DNA of 64,000 nt from Isoetes taiwanensis. Lineage: Eukaryota; Streptophyta; Lycopodiopsida; Isoetales; Isoetaceae. The notes under the pieces were generated by a model. That model was not told the DNA's origin. It saw only the letters and a list, made by a program, of their open reading frames with translations, and did no database searches. Location: positions 10,933,190 through 10,997,189 of the forward strand of contig JAJEKV010000038.1 of NCBI GenBank assembly GCA_021234155.1, given 5' to 3'. Within the stretch, counting starts at the first letter, position 1. Every line of letters begins with the position of its first letter. Position numbers and translations under genes: made by a program. Positions 34,585-44,099 of this stretch are shown one piece after another.

Positions 34585-35115
34585 CATATGTAGTGTCACA
34601 TATAGTACCAAACGTGGTACCTTATCTGAATAGTGAATTGGCTTCCATATGTTTCTATACTTAGTGTCATATGTGATGTTAGATATGGTGATACTTGTGA
34701 ATGGTGGATTGTCTGCCATATGTGGTGCCAACTGCTGCGCTAAATATCGCACCACGCTATCTGCCACATATGGGGTGGTGGATGCCTGCCGGATGTGGTG
34801 CCTTCTTTGCATTGTGGTGCCACATGTGGTGTCTAATGTGGCACCACTATGGATCCACATTTTGCACCACATGTGGTGTCTTTGACACCATTTGTGGTGC
34901 GAAGTAATGGATTGCCATATGTGGTGCCTTGGGTGCATTGTGGTGCCATAGGTGGTGTATCATGTGGCACCAGTTTGATGCCACATGCCACACCACATGT
35001 GGTGAATATGACACCACCCTGGTGCCACATGCCACACCACATGTGGTGAATATGACGCCATTTGTGGTGCAAAGTTTGTCATGATGGAATTTGTGGTGTG
35101 TAAAGTGGTGCCTGT
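34585..35115. repeat. CACATGTGGTG minisatellite
   Basis: Dense irregular repeats of (A/C)CATATGTGGTGCC and CACATGTGGTGTC. Perfect palindromes CACCACATGTGGTG are at 34865-34878, 34991-35004 and 35035-35048. The last two belong to a clean 44-bp tandem unit. Both strands stay open over 60-130 codons because of this composition, so the frames here are not evidence of genes. A related GTGGTGAATCATG array is at 40660-41000. Confidence 0.85.
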
Positions 35116-35232
35116 TGTGTCATGTGGTACTAACCTTGGATTACTTTCTAGTTGAATTCAACAGGACACTGGGAGAATGGATCAACTCTACAAGATCAGA
35201 AGTGATTCAGTGTAAGGCAAGGTTGCAAACTT

Positions 35233-35439
35233 GTGATCAAAGCCTTCCTTTATTTGTCTTGGATCCACTACTTCCAGACCGATTATGGTAGTGGCTGTCC
35301 ATTCTGTGGCAAGATCCTCCAGTGGATGGGGAAACCACTACCAATTTTGATTGCTGAATGCAGTCACCAATACCATCTTCCATGTCTGCTCAGCCTCTTG
35401 AGGTACTTCATAACAAAATTCCTGAAGTGCTTAGTATAA
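35233..35439 (+). pseudogene. RING-H2-like zinc-finger fragment
   Basis: In this frame CPFCGKILQWMGKPLPI is followed by AECSHQYHLPCLLSLLRYF. C-x2-C, then C-x-H-x2-H-x2-C, is the order of the first six zinc ligands of a RING-H2 finger. RING fingers recruit E2 enzymes in ubiquitin ligation. The final C-x2-C is missing before the stop. The preceding coding-like piece (LGEWINSTRSEVIQC...LPLFVLDPLLPDRLW, 35150-35291) is in another frame. So this is a broken or unspliced remnant, directly upstream of the hairpin cluster. Confidence 0.4.
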
Positions 35440-35499
35440 TTGTATTCTCATTGACAAATTTGCGTTCACTTTGCCCTGGCTTAGTCTCTTTCACCCTGG

Positions 35500-35618
35500 C
35501 TTAGTCTCTTTCGTTTGTCCTGTTTGATGTGTCTAATTTGCCCCCTAGGATGAGGTCGCTCGCTCATTTTAGGTGGCGAATTAGATACATCAAGCAGGAA
35601 ACTCGAAAAGAGAGTAAG
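35500..35618 (+). ncRNA. Long foldback hairpin H1
   Basis: 119 nt with arms of about 46 nt. The left arm starts CTTAGTCTCTTTCG and contains GTCCTGTTTGATGTGTCTAA. The right arm contains TAGATACATCAAGCAGGAAA and ends CGAAAAGAGAGTAAG. The terminal part (GATGAG...CTCAT) can also pair. The size and near-complete pairing are compatible with a plant miRNA-type precursor, but a MITE remnant is equally possible. Confidence 0.5.
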
Positions 35619-35623
35619 CCTGG

Positions 35624-35735
35624 CTTAGTCTTCCTTCGCTTTCTCGTTTTATCGTATCTAATTTGCCCCTAGGATGACATCGCCACCGGTGGCTTAATTA
35701 GATACCTCAAGCAGGAAACTCGAAAAGGGAGTAAG
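35624..35735 (+). ncRNA. Long foldback hairpin H2
   Basis: 112 nt, 5 nt after H1. The left arm has TCGTATCTAATTTGCCCC and the right arm has GCTTAATTAGATACCTCAAG. Pairing is weaker than in H1 and H3, with a shorter loop (CGCCACCGG). Confidence 0.45.
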
Positions 35736-35762
35736 CCCGACATAAAACAAGATCCTGGCTGG

Positions 35763-35881
35763 CTTAGTCTCTTTTGCTTGTCCTGTTTGTTGTATCTAAA
35801 GTGCCCCCTGGGATGAGATCGCTCGCTCATTTTAGGGGGCACTTTAGATATATATAAACAGGAACATCGTAAAGAGAGTAA
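35763..35881 (+). ncRNA. Long foldback hairpin H3
   Basis: 119 nt. TATCTAAAGTGCCCCCT in the left arm pairs perfectly with AGGGGGCACTTTAGATA in the right arm. GTCCTGTTTGTTG pairs with the TATATAAACAGGAAC region. This is the best-paired hairpin of the cluster. Confidence 0.5.
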
Positions 35882-36175
35882 AAAAGCCTGGAGCTTAGTT
35901 AAAAAAACCAAAGCATAGTTACAATCAATTGTGATTCAATTCCAGGTTTGCAGAGCAGATGCATCAGGTTATGATCAGGTTATGATACATCAAGCAGGAA
36001 ACTCGAAAAGAGAGTAAGCCTGGCTTAGTTCAATTCCAGGTTTGCAGAGCATGGTGACGTTTACTAATTCAGGTCTTAGTTACAATCAATTGTGCTTAGT
36101 ATAATTGTATTCTCATTGACAAATTTGCGTTCACTTTGCAGGATTTGTAATCACTGTTGCAATCTTTCACCCTAG

Positions 36176-36294
36176 CTTAGTCTCTTTTGTTTGTCCTGTT
36201 TGATGTGTCTAATTTGCCCCCTAGGATGAGGTCGCTCACTCATTTTAGGTGGCGAATTAGATACATCAAGCAGGGAACTCGAAAAGAGAGTAAG
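36176..36294 (+). ncRNA. Long foldback hairpin H4
   Basis: Counterpart of H1, of identical length (119 nt). Both main arms are kept, with a change GCAGGGAACTC against GCAGGAAACTC in the right arm. Confidence 0.5.
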
Positions 36295-36299
36295 CCTGG

Positions 36300-36411
36300 C
36301 TTAGTCTCCTTCGTTTTCTATTTATTGTCTCTAATTTGCCCCCTAGGATGACATCGCTCACTCAGGTGGTGAATTAGATACAGTAAGCAGGAAACTCGAA
36401 AAGGGAGTAAG
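36300..36411 (+). ncRNA. Long foldback hairpin H5
   Basis: Counterpart of H2 (112 nt). CTCTAATTTGCCCCC in the left arm pairs with GGTGGTGAATTAGA in the right arm. The loop differs from H2. Confidence 0.45.
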
Positions 36412-36438
36412 CCCGACATAAAACAAGATCCTGGCTGG

Positions 36439-36557
36439 CTTAGTCTCTTTTGCTTCTCCTGTTTTAGGTATCTAAAGTGCCCCCGGGATGAGATAAATTT
36501 CGCTCATTTTAGGGGACACTTTAGATATATAAAACAGAACATCGTGAAAGAGAGTAA
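36439..36557 (+). ncRNA. Long foldback hairpin H6
   Basis: Counterpart of H3 (119 nt). TATCTAAAGTGCCCC pairs with GGGGACACTTTAGATA. The loop is changed (GATAAATTTCGCTC) while the stem is kept. Confidence 0.5.
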
Positions 36558-36702
36558 AAAGTCTGGAGCTTAGTTAAAAAAACCAAAGCATAGTTACAAT
36601 CAATTGTGATTCAATTCCAGGTTTGCAGAGCAGATGCATCAGGTTATGATCAGGTTATGATACATCAAGCAGGAAACTCGAAAAGAGAGTAAGCCTGGCT
36701 TA

Positions 36703-38200
36703 GTTCAATTCCAGGTTTGCAGAGCATGGTGGCGTTTACTAATTCAGGTCTACCTATGCATACTGGTGGCAATGACTTTGTGAGTCCATATAGCACACCA
36801 AAAAGGGAATTATTTTCTACCCTCAAAGGTAACCAAGTCTTGTTTGATGCAATTGGGATATGTAGCTTACTTCTTCATCCCTACTTTGCAGAAGTTTCCA
36901 GCCCTGCACCAAGAAATGCTGAAGCAGAAGTTTCCAGCCCTGCACCAACTCTGTCCATGCAGAAGACTACAAGGTTAAGCCCAATCCTGCTTGTTTTTTA
37001 CTACAATGGAGTTCTGGGTAGAAGCTATGACAAGAGTGAGTCCATACTCTTGAGCCTCTTGTGCTTGATCAAGAGGCAATCAGAATATTGGAGAAAAGTA
37101 GGGATTGGTTCAGTGACAGGATAGTCCATTTCTTCATGAGGTTAGTAATCCTATATTATAAAATTATAGTGTATGTCTGTTTTGTGTGTTGCCCTAAATC
37201 GGACGGTTCAAATCGATCGACCAAGCCCTTGATCTCTGTCTGACGGTAAGGATTGCCCCTTCAGAAAACCAAAGTCTTTTTTCCCTCTTTTTGCTCCCGC
37301 AACGAGAGAAGAGAACAGACGGCTTCCAGGCCATGGCAGAACTCCTGCCTGGCAACCGGCAGAACTCCTTCTGCTTGGCAATGGTAGCCCAGGCCCCTCC
37401 AATTCGTGGCTCCAGCTTCTACCTAGGTCCTGGGTTCGTCTCTGGTGAAGAGAAGGGCCAAGATTTTTCATAGGTTTGGTTTTTGTTTCCTACAGATTAA
37501 GTCATTGCCTCCTCATTCCATTTACAGCAAGCTTCAGATTATGGTGATTTATGAAACATGCTGAAGGCATTGGGTTGAATGCGGCAAGGACGTGGGCCTT
37601 CAAAGATGGGGCTACAATGCTATGAAGAGCTGCTTGGGAGTCTATGATGAACGAGTCCTGCAGGTCTGTTTTCTGCATTCAGAAACAAAAAGGAATAATA
37701 GGTTTGCACTTACGGAATATTTACTAACTTAGGTAACTTGGATTTAATGCTGTACAGGGCTTGGATTTCGTGGTTTTTAAAGCTTCCAACAATGGCATCA
37801 AGCTCATCCTTATCTTTGTTATCAATTACGGCAACTTGGGTGGCAGATCTGAGTGGCAAGTATGCAACTTTTCCTTGGATTTGAATTTTTGTGCATCTCT
37901 TAATTGGATATGTTTATGCTGCCCAACATCGGAATTGCCATAGCTGGCTTCAAACCTCAATTTTTGCTATGATTTTGTATTGTTCTTTTGCTTCTAGATT
38001 GAACTCTGTTTACTCATTCTAAGTTAAATGCTTTTGACCAGATAACTTATGCCTATGTAAAATTAGGGTCTGCTTGCATTAATTTAATATGTTTCTGCAG
38101 CAAGAGAAAATGAGATATAGAAGGAAGCCAGATTAATTCTAGGTTCTATGGGATCTTCAGGTGCCAAATGATTGTGGTACAAAGTTAACATTCAAGTAAG
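36703..38200 (+). pseudogene. Degenerate Ulp1/SENP (C48) peptidase-like gene
   Basis: C48 peptidases remove SUMO-type modifiers. In plants many copies ride in transposons. Exon-like pieces in order are: NSGLPMHTGGNDFVSPYS...STLK ending 36828; a 63-nt intron 36829-36891; EVSSPAPRNAEAEVSSPAP to 36973; DQEAIRILEKSRDWFSDRI with VHFFMR ending at a donor at 37140 (compare the family's WLNDxxINFY); RWGYNAMKSCLGVYDERVLQ ending at a donor near 37660; GLDFVVFKASNNG, LILIFVINYGNLGGRSEW (37758-37859); then LQVPNDCG near 38160, which resembles the catalytic-Cys loop (Q...DCG). The catalytic His, expected after NNG as HW, is absent, and stops interrupt the later exons. It is most likely inactive. The family call is by motif order only. 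Confidence 0.45.
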
Positions 38201-38993
38201 ATTCTCTTTCAATTCTCTGTTGGTTCCATTTTTGTCCATGGAAGCTGCTAGGTTCTCATCTTATGAGCTGCTATTCTTAAGGAGCAATCTTGAATCAGAA
38301 AGTGGTGCAAGTTTCAGTTTATCTTAAAGCCTACAGCTGATGTATCAGGGGATATGGCTGCTGTGCCCGGAGATGCAGGCAACACAGAGACATAGGGCAG
38401 TATTGAAGACTTTGCAGCTTGGAACTCTGTTTAGTTAGAATATCACATTTGTTCAACATTTAGTTCAACCTCTTCAACGAACAGGTTATTGAGGCCATGT
38501 AAGATGCTAATCTCAATCCATTTCTAGAAATGAACACGACCCTGCTTAAATATCTCTATGTGGCAGGAATATATAGAAGTTGTAGCCAGTTACAGAAAAG
38601 GTATCTCTTTGATGTTACAGTCTCAAAAGTTATGATAAAAGCCATGAATAAAGCTGGTCTACAGAAGCAGAGACTGGATTTCAAGATAAGACTGGATTTC
38701 GAGATAGTTGTCTGTTAACAAGCTATGTTTAGGGTCTTTTGATGCTGAGTAGAAACAGGATTTACATTGAATACACTTCAAGTTATGTAAAACTTTACGT
38801 TACCTTGCATGTGTTTCCAAGGTTCAGAATAAAAGCACATGTGGACATATGATTGCTGTCTGGATATGTATTAGCAAGCAAAATGTGGCGCTTGAGGGCG
38901 GGCTTGAGGGATGTGGCTGTCCAATGTTTTAATAGCATAGATTTGGTTGGTCTATGAATAGCCATTGGTATCTGACCGCATTTTGGTCTATGA

Positions 38994-39272
38994 GATGGTC
39001 ATTATACTTCAAATAATGACAAGAACACTTGGCATTATGCCTAATATGTTCCACTACTATTGTTTAATCAATCTTTTTAGAGGCAGTAAATATACTTTAA
39101 GCTACATTTGAATTGAACCCAATATTTGTGGGTAGGTCACTATATTTCAAATAATGACAAAACTCTTAACGTTGCGGCTAATATGTTCCACTACGATTGT
39201 TTAATCAATCCTTTTAGAAGCAGTATAAGTATACTTCAAGCTACATTTGAATTGAATCCAATATTTGTGGGT
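38994..39272. repeat. Tandem duplication, about 140-bp unit
   Basis: TTCAAATAATGACAA...AATATGTTCCACTAC...GATTGTTTAATCAATC...CAATATTTGTGGGT appears at about 38994-39130 and again at about 39132-39272, with scattered substitutions. The copies are older than those at 13 kb or 57 kb. Confidence 0.7.
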
Positions 39273-39934
39273 GCATTGCCCTATTCCAGAAGTGTGATTT
39301 TACATGTAAAATGTCAATCCCCTTAAGAACTATATACACTATAGTGTTGAATTGTTAAGAAAATGGATAATTTATGGTGGATTTCATTTTCAACGATGTG
39401 TTAAATTGTTTAAAGATCACACATTATGTTAAAGCATGTTGAATAATAAGAAAGACTCCAAATTCATGTAATAAAGCTAGCATTACATGGAACGGTAAGG
39501 CCAACGAACATATAGGGGGTGGCCCTGCCAAAGTTGGAGAAGGCCAAAGTCTCCTTCGACTGAATAAGCTCAGGAAATAAGTTACATAAATTGAAGATAA
39601 CATAATATATGCTCTCAAACAAGTTTCGATAAATTGTATAATTTCCAACAAGTTCCAGTGGATTGTACAAGTTTTCAACCAATCTACCTACATTGGCACC
39701 AAGCCAATGCTAATGCTACATGTATTCTACAATATTTAGCCAATTAACTGCCTTCTTTCCTAGCAATGCTGTGCAATTTTTCTACATTTACATATGTTTT
39801 GACATTAGTGTCTCGCCACAACATTGTGAGCATGTAGCTATGATCTTTATGTATACTAAGGATGATGGCGCGAGTTCATAACCTACGATGACTTTTCTCA
39901 TTGCGGCCAAAATATTTACAAACTTCCAACATAA

Positions 39935-39962
39935 GCCCAGCAACGCTGGGCACCGTTACTAG
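39935..39962 (+). mobile_element. Helitron-like 3' terminus
   Basis: GCCCAGC-AAC-GCTGGGC is a 7-bp hairpin followed by 7 nt and CTAG, then TTT. A GC-rich hairpin 10-12 nt before a CTRR end, next to a host T, is the hallmark of Helitron 3' ends. The 5' TC end was not located, so the element's extent (leftwards on this strand) is unknown. A second end of the same design is at 61751-61779. Confidence 0.55.
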
Positions 39963-40025
39963 TTTAATATAAACAACTCAGATTTGAAGTCTTCTGTTGT
40001 TTCTTAAATCATCTTGTTTTACCAG

Positions 40026-40463
40026 ACCTTGGACTTTGGCAGGTGTATGCACCAATTCTGCATCAAGCATGACATGGAACAGAGGTTCCATTTCATGGAT
40101 CCGCTCATTTACACATTACTGTCGAACGAGCTTGCTTCAAAGGACAAACTGTTGAACCCTCAACTTGCAATTTCGGAATGTACCATTCTGCCAGCTGGTC
40201 GTGTGGTCCTGCTATATGTGTCTTTGTAAAGCATGTTGTGGCTGCAGTAATGCGAGACTTGGACATACTATCCCAATGCAAGGTGAGTTCGTAAATTTGA
40301 AGGTATTACTCATCCAATGTGAGGCCTGATATGTTTGTTGCAGGGTGTACCAATTTCTAGTTGCGAGCTGTTGGACACGCGCAGAATGATGATTGATGTT
40401 GTGAAGCACAGTTGCTGTAGTAATGAAGCTGAGGTTGACAGATCAATAGATCTTTACTTGTAA
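40026..40463 (+). CDS. Spliced 3' end of an unknown gene
   Basis: Three exons join in frame: 40026-40197, 40248-40282 and 40344-40463 (stop TAA). The introns are 50 nt (CTG|GTCGTG...CTGCAG|TA) and 61 nt (AAG|GTGAGT...TTGCAG|GG). The translation includes TLDFGRCMHQFCIKHDMEQR, then DPLIYTLLSNELASKDKLLN, then an AISECTILPA-VMRDLDIL junction, and ends EAEVDRSIDLYL. Both unspliced frames hit stops that splicing removes, which supports a genuine gene. The 3' flank has plausible poly(A) signals (GTAACCTATT, TTGTATTATTG). The protein family is not recognised. It may be the last exons of the Ulp1-like gene upstream, separated by a Helitron, or an independent gene. Confidence 0.5.
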
Positions 40464-40659
40464 TCACATGTTTGTATTATTGTAACCAAAGAGGTTATTC
40501 TTGTAACCTATTCTTTCATTGACACTCTAATGTACATTGTTGTATACTATTGTATACAATAGACTTTTCTGGCTGACCAGAGCAACACTCTGGTGGAGTT
40601 CAAATCTCCAGAAGAAATTGATGTATTCAAAGATTCATGACAATGTGGTGTTACATGTC

Positions 40660-41160
40660 GTGATAGATGTGGTGATGCAAATGGTGCATGTGGTGAATCA
40701 TGTGGTGCATTTGGTGAACCATGTGGTGAACCATGTGGTGAATCATGTTGGTGAATCATGTGGTGAATCATGTTGGTGAATCATGTGGCATGCTGGAGCT
40801 TACGTGGCATGTTGGAGCCTAGGTGGCATGTTTGAGCCACCTTGGCATGTTTGAGCCTAGGTGGCATATTTGAGCCACCTTGACATGCTTGAGCCTTTAC
40901 ATGACCTTTGTTACATGTTTGACTTCCATTGACCAACATGTTTGGTGATGCAAATGGTGCATGTGGTGGATCATGTGTTGCATGTGGTGGATCATGTGGT
41001 GAATCATGTGGTGAATCATAGGTGGCATGTTGGGGCTTACATGGCATGTTGGAGCCTAGGTGGCATGTTTGAGCCACCTTGGCATGTTGGAGCCTAGGTG
41101 GCATGCTTTCGGTCTATGTGGCATGCTTGACCCTTTACTGTGGCATGTTGGAGCCTAGGT
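40660..41160. repeat. GTGGTGAATCATG and GGTGGCATGTTTGAGCC minisatellites
   Basis: First GTGGTGAATCATGTGGTG-type units (40660-40785), then a longer unit combining GGAGCCTAGGTGGCATG and TTTGAGCCACCTTGGCATG. A second block of each follows to about 41160. GGTGGCATGTTTGAGCCACC is near-palindromic. The GTGGTG core links it to the array at 34585-35115 and to a short run at 42200-42245. Open frames on either strand here are composition artefacts. Confidence 0.85.
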
Positions 41161-41338
41161 GGCATGCATGCAAACGTCCCTTTCCTCTCCTGCCTCATTC
41201 CCAAAATCGTATGGATGCCTACGATTTCCATCCCTTTTATTCCCAAAATTCTGCCCTGCAGCTTCATTCCGTCCCCAGCGTCTATTCCGCCATCTCCTTC
41301 ACTCCTTCCCCATTCCGTCCATCTCCTTCACTTCCGCC

Positions 41339-41662
41339 ATGGCCAAGTTCAAGACTACACTCCGTAGGAACACTATCCCGGCCATTGTGCCTGCTCCTTC
41401 GCAGCCAGCACGGTCAGAATCCGTGGCTTCCTGCGGAGGATCCGTGTCTTCCTCCACCAGAGGAGACCGCCCGGTTACAGTGGTGGCCAAGTTCACTCCA
41501 CCAGAGGTGGAGAAGCTCATCATGGATCATCAAGCTGTCGCTTCGTTGCGGGTGCTCGAGTGGGTGCATGCAGGTTATGATGACGAGGAGCGACTCCTCG
41601 AAATGAAGATGTATGCCTGCGAGGACGATCTCCATATAGAGCTCAAGATGGCCCCCGCCTGA
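41339..41662 (+). CDS. Small unknown protein (107 aa) with good start context
   Basis: ATG in the context CCGCCATGG, preceded by a pyrimidine-rich leader (CCATCTCCTTCACTTCCGCC) as in many plant 5' UTRs. The N-terminal 50 residues are basic and Ser/Pro-rich (MAKFKTTLRRNTIPAIVPAP), followed by RPVTVVAKFTPPEVEKLIMD and an acidic helical C-terminus (GYDDEERLLEMKMYACEDDL). The 3' flank holds TGTAAT and AATGAC poly(A)-like signals. The start lies just after the minisatellite. I do not recognise the family. A second upstream ATG at 41159 in the same frame would add 60 residues through the minisatellite edge, which I consider less likely. Confidence 0.5.
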   Translation: MAKFKTTLRRNTIPAIVPAPSQPARSESVASCGGSVSSSTRGDRPVTVVAKFTPPEVEKLIMDHQAVASLRVLEWVHAGYDDEERLLEMKMYACEDDLHIELKMAPA

Positions 41663-41699
41663 TTAGTTTAGATTTGTATTGTAATCCCTGGTTTCAATT

Positions 41700-43048
41700 T
41701 TTTTGGCAATAGTCCTTGTGACTATTCTTTGTAAAGGCTTTTCATTAATGACACAGAACAGTCCTTGTTTTGCAATAGAACTTGTTTTGCTTTAACTGTT
41801 TCTCGAAGTTTCCAATTGTTTTTTCAGTTAGCTTTTGTCATTAATTAATTATAAAATGCAAACAAGGAATTTGAAGGTGCAGAATCTATGATCTGCACAC
41901 TAACAAAATATGGTAACCAGCTCAGCAAATAGGAAAATATGAGATGGGTGGCTCGGGTTCAAAAGAAATCGAGTTCAAAAGAAACTGAAAAGAAAAACAC
42001 AGAATTCCCTGAAGCAAAAGTTAGTGGCCTTGCAAGAATCTTTGCACAAAGCAAAGCTCAATGAATTTTGGCCTCATATCAATTCAGGGACCTAATTTGG
42101 GATCCATATATTCTTTGTCACCAAAATCGGTCAAGATACTATCAGAATCGAGAGCCATTCCATTTTCGACGGGTCAAAATGGTCAATGCCTCAATGATTA
42201 TGGTGAATTATGGTGAAATCTGTGGTGAAAGCTGTGGTGAAAACTCTGATTTTTATATTTCAAAGGGAGAAAAATACATATGGAAATCTACCACACCCGG
42301 TAGAATAGTTCATACTTCTTATGAAATGAAGTATGCAGAAAAATCAGGGAAAACTATAACCCTGAGCTTCTAGTATTATCAAAATGCATTAGAAAGATAT
42401 AAAAGAAATTTGGTTGTTTTGAAGAGGTTAATGATGACATACGATTTTTACAAGATTGGGCCTCAATCAGATCCCTCGGTTGGGAGAGCACCTGGTCTCC
42501 TCTCCTAATTGTGAGATCTTCTAAAAGTGTTTTGTAACTCTTGTTCTTCAAGTATGTCCAAGATTTCATCAAGTTTACCTGCTGAATAGTTGGTGAAATC
42601 CACAAGCAACACTAAAACATGAGCTTCAATGTAAAATGTTTGAGCTCCCACTTATGATGTGATTCACAAAGTATTGTCTCGGGTTGTTGTGTCTCCATGT
42701 ACATTACGCATATTGTGGCTCTTATGCGGTGATATGTTTTTGAGCACCTTTTAATGGCTGAATGCATGGATCATTTCCTGCTTTAGTTCGATGAACATAT
42801 CCTCTTCCTCAAGCATGGGGACTGGTGGCTGTTGAGCACCTGAAGAACTCATCCCTTTAGTTCGATGAATCATATCCTCTTCCTCAAGCGCCACTCCGAA
42901 TCAACGCCACCGCCGGAACCCCGGGCTGGCCGCACCAGCTCTCTTAAGTCTCGGCGCATGCAGTGTAAAACAACATCATTAGTAATAAGAAAGGCAACCG
43001 CCTATCAACGCCTTGGCTTCTAATTCTTTAAGCCCATCGGGAATTAAC
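41700..43048. other. Spacer, no gene seen
   Basis: AT-rich. TATGGTGAA, TGTGGTGAA and TGTGGTGAA occur in a row at 42206-42245 and echo the nearby minisatellites. A 26-bp piece, AGTTCGATGAA(T)CATATCCTCTTC, is repeated at about 42786 and 42860. Confidence 0.4.
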
Positions 43049-43410
43049 CTATGTTTTAAGCCTAGAATACCCCTCGAATTCATGGGTCCTCCGCTCCTCT
43101 AATATCGCCCTCTGTTCCGGTTTATTTGCTCCATATATAGGTCTTACCGGATCATCGCATTTGAACTGGCGAAATTGTTTGTGCCCGTGTTCTCCTTCGT
43201 TTTCTTCCGCCATAATTTGGATCGGGATAAGCCAATGTCTGCATGCAAAACTAGATTTAGGGTTTCCCTCCAATCTTTCCTGCACAGCCAGCTTTTGAAT
43301 GATTGAACTTGCATTTGATGTGACAGATTTCCAGTGGTGGGTTTCATCATGTGTTTCTCTGTCCCATTTCCGTTCATCCTTAATGTAATTTTTCTGTGTG
43401 TCACTTTCAC
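43049..43410 (-). CDS. Basic, unknown ORF pair
   Basis: Two overlapping minus-strand frames, 43144-43410 and 43049-43285. The upstream one has QSFKSWLCRKDWRETLNLVL and the downstream one CDDPVRPIYGANKPEQRAI followed by LEERRTHEF. They may be one gene with a frameshift near 43250. No family is recognised. It could be a gag-like or element-borne gene. Confidence 0.25.
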
Positions 43411-43507
43411 CCTGTCAATTAAACAGTAAAGATTGAAGAGTGAAGATTTATATTAAACATATAAAATGATTACATAAGGTTACATTTCAGATTATATACA
43501 CTTGTTT

Positions 43508-44066
43508 TCATTCCTGTGCTATCAAAAAGAGATCTGGGTCCAGCTCCTCCTCGTCATCTTCTATGATCACCAGATCAATGGCCACCGGGTCATCTTCCCA
43601 GCCTATTTGCTCCCATTCTGGAGGGAAAGCAAAAAACCATAATGGTGGAGTGTTACCAAACAGAATAGCAGCTTCTCCATGTCCATCCTGCAAGGCCTTG
43701 TGATGATAGTACATATCCCTGAAGTGAAGGAATTGGTCCTCTGTAAACAACCTATCATAACAAAAGAGGAACCTGTCTAGCGTAAAGGTGGTAGCCATTA
43801 AGCAGAAAAGGTCTCAACCTTTGCAGATCCTGGTCAATAGTATGAGGAATGGACCAAAGATGCTGGTGTGTAAAAATTTCAGTGGAGGCAGAGTAAGTTG
43901 AGAGGTCTGGGAGCTGTGGTGTACAATTCAACCTCCTGGTGAGAGTTTTCAGCATTTCTGTGGTCATATTCTCATCCGGTGAATAGAGTAATTTCTGTTG
44001 CCTGAGCATGTCCATCCATTCTGCATGGCTGAAAAACGGGACAGCACGCCTAGGAGGAATAATCAT
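43508..44066 (-). CDS. Unknown gene with two overlapping frames
   Basis: ORF 1 runs from ATG 44066 to a stop at 43755 (103 codons; PFFSHAEWMDMLRQQKLLYS, then TTEMLKTLTRRLNCT). ORF 2 runs from ATG 43798 to 43508 (96 codons; RFLFCYDRLFTEDQFLHFRD, FGNTPPLWFFAFPPEW, then an acidic tail EDDEEELDPDLF). They overlap by 44 nt in different frames. ORF 1 loses plausible protein character after LRPFL, exactly where ORF 2 becomes convincing. A single ancestral protein of about 185 residues with one frameshift near 43790 is therefore likely. Overlapping independent genes are the alternative. I do not recognise the family. Confidence 0.42.
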
Positions 44067-44099
44067 TGATTGAGAAAAGGTGGAGAATTTGCTTGCTAC

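Larger units (their letters stand above)
35430..36075 (+). repeat. Tandem segmental duplication, block A
   Basis: About 650 bp from CTTAGTATAATTGTATTCTC to TTTACTAATTCAGGTCT recurs as block B (36095-36750), offset 665-676 bp. Block A contains hairpins H1-H3. Identity is high outside the hairpins. Inside them the copies differ by scattered substitutions, several of which are matched by changes that keep pairing. Confidence 0.85.
36095..36750 (+). repeat. Tandem segmental duplication, block B
   Basis: Second copy of block A, containing hairpins H4-H6. It begins CTTAGTATAATTGTATTCTC at 36095 and has an insertion (GGATTTGTAATCACTGTTGC region) before H4. Its 3' end runs into the first exon-like segment of the Ulp1-like gene. 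Confidence 0.85.

Noticed and set aside
34534-34938. Long minus-strand frames rich in His and Thr
   Set aside because: They are produced by the CACATGTGGTG minisatellite, which stays open in several frames on both strands.
40781-41104. Minus-strand His/Pro-rich repetitive frame
   Set aside because: It is a translation artefact of the GTGGTG/GGCATG minisatellite. No start context or conserved motif.
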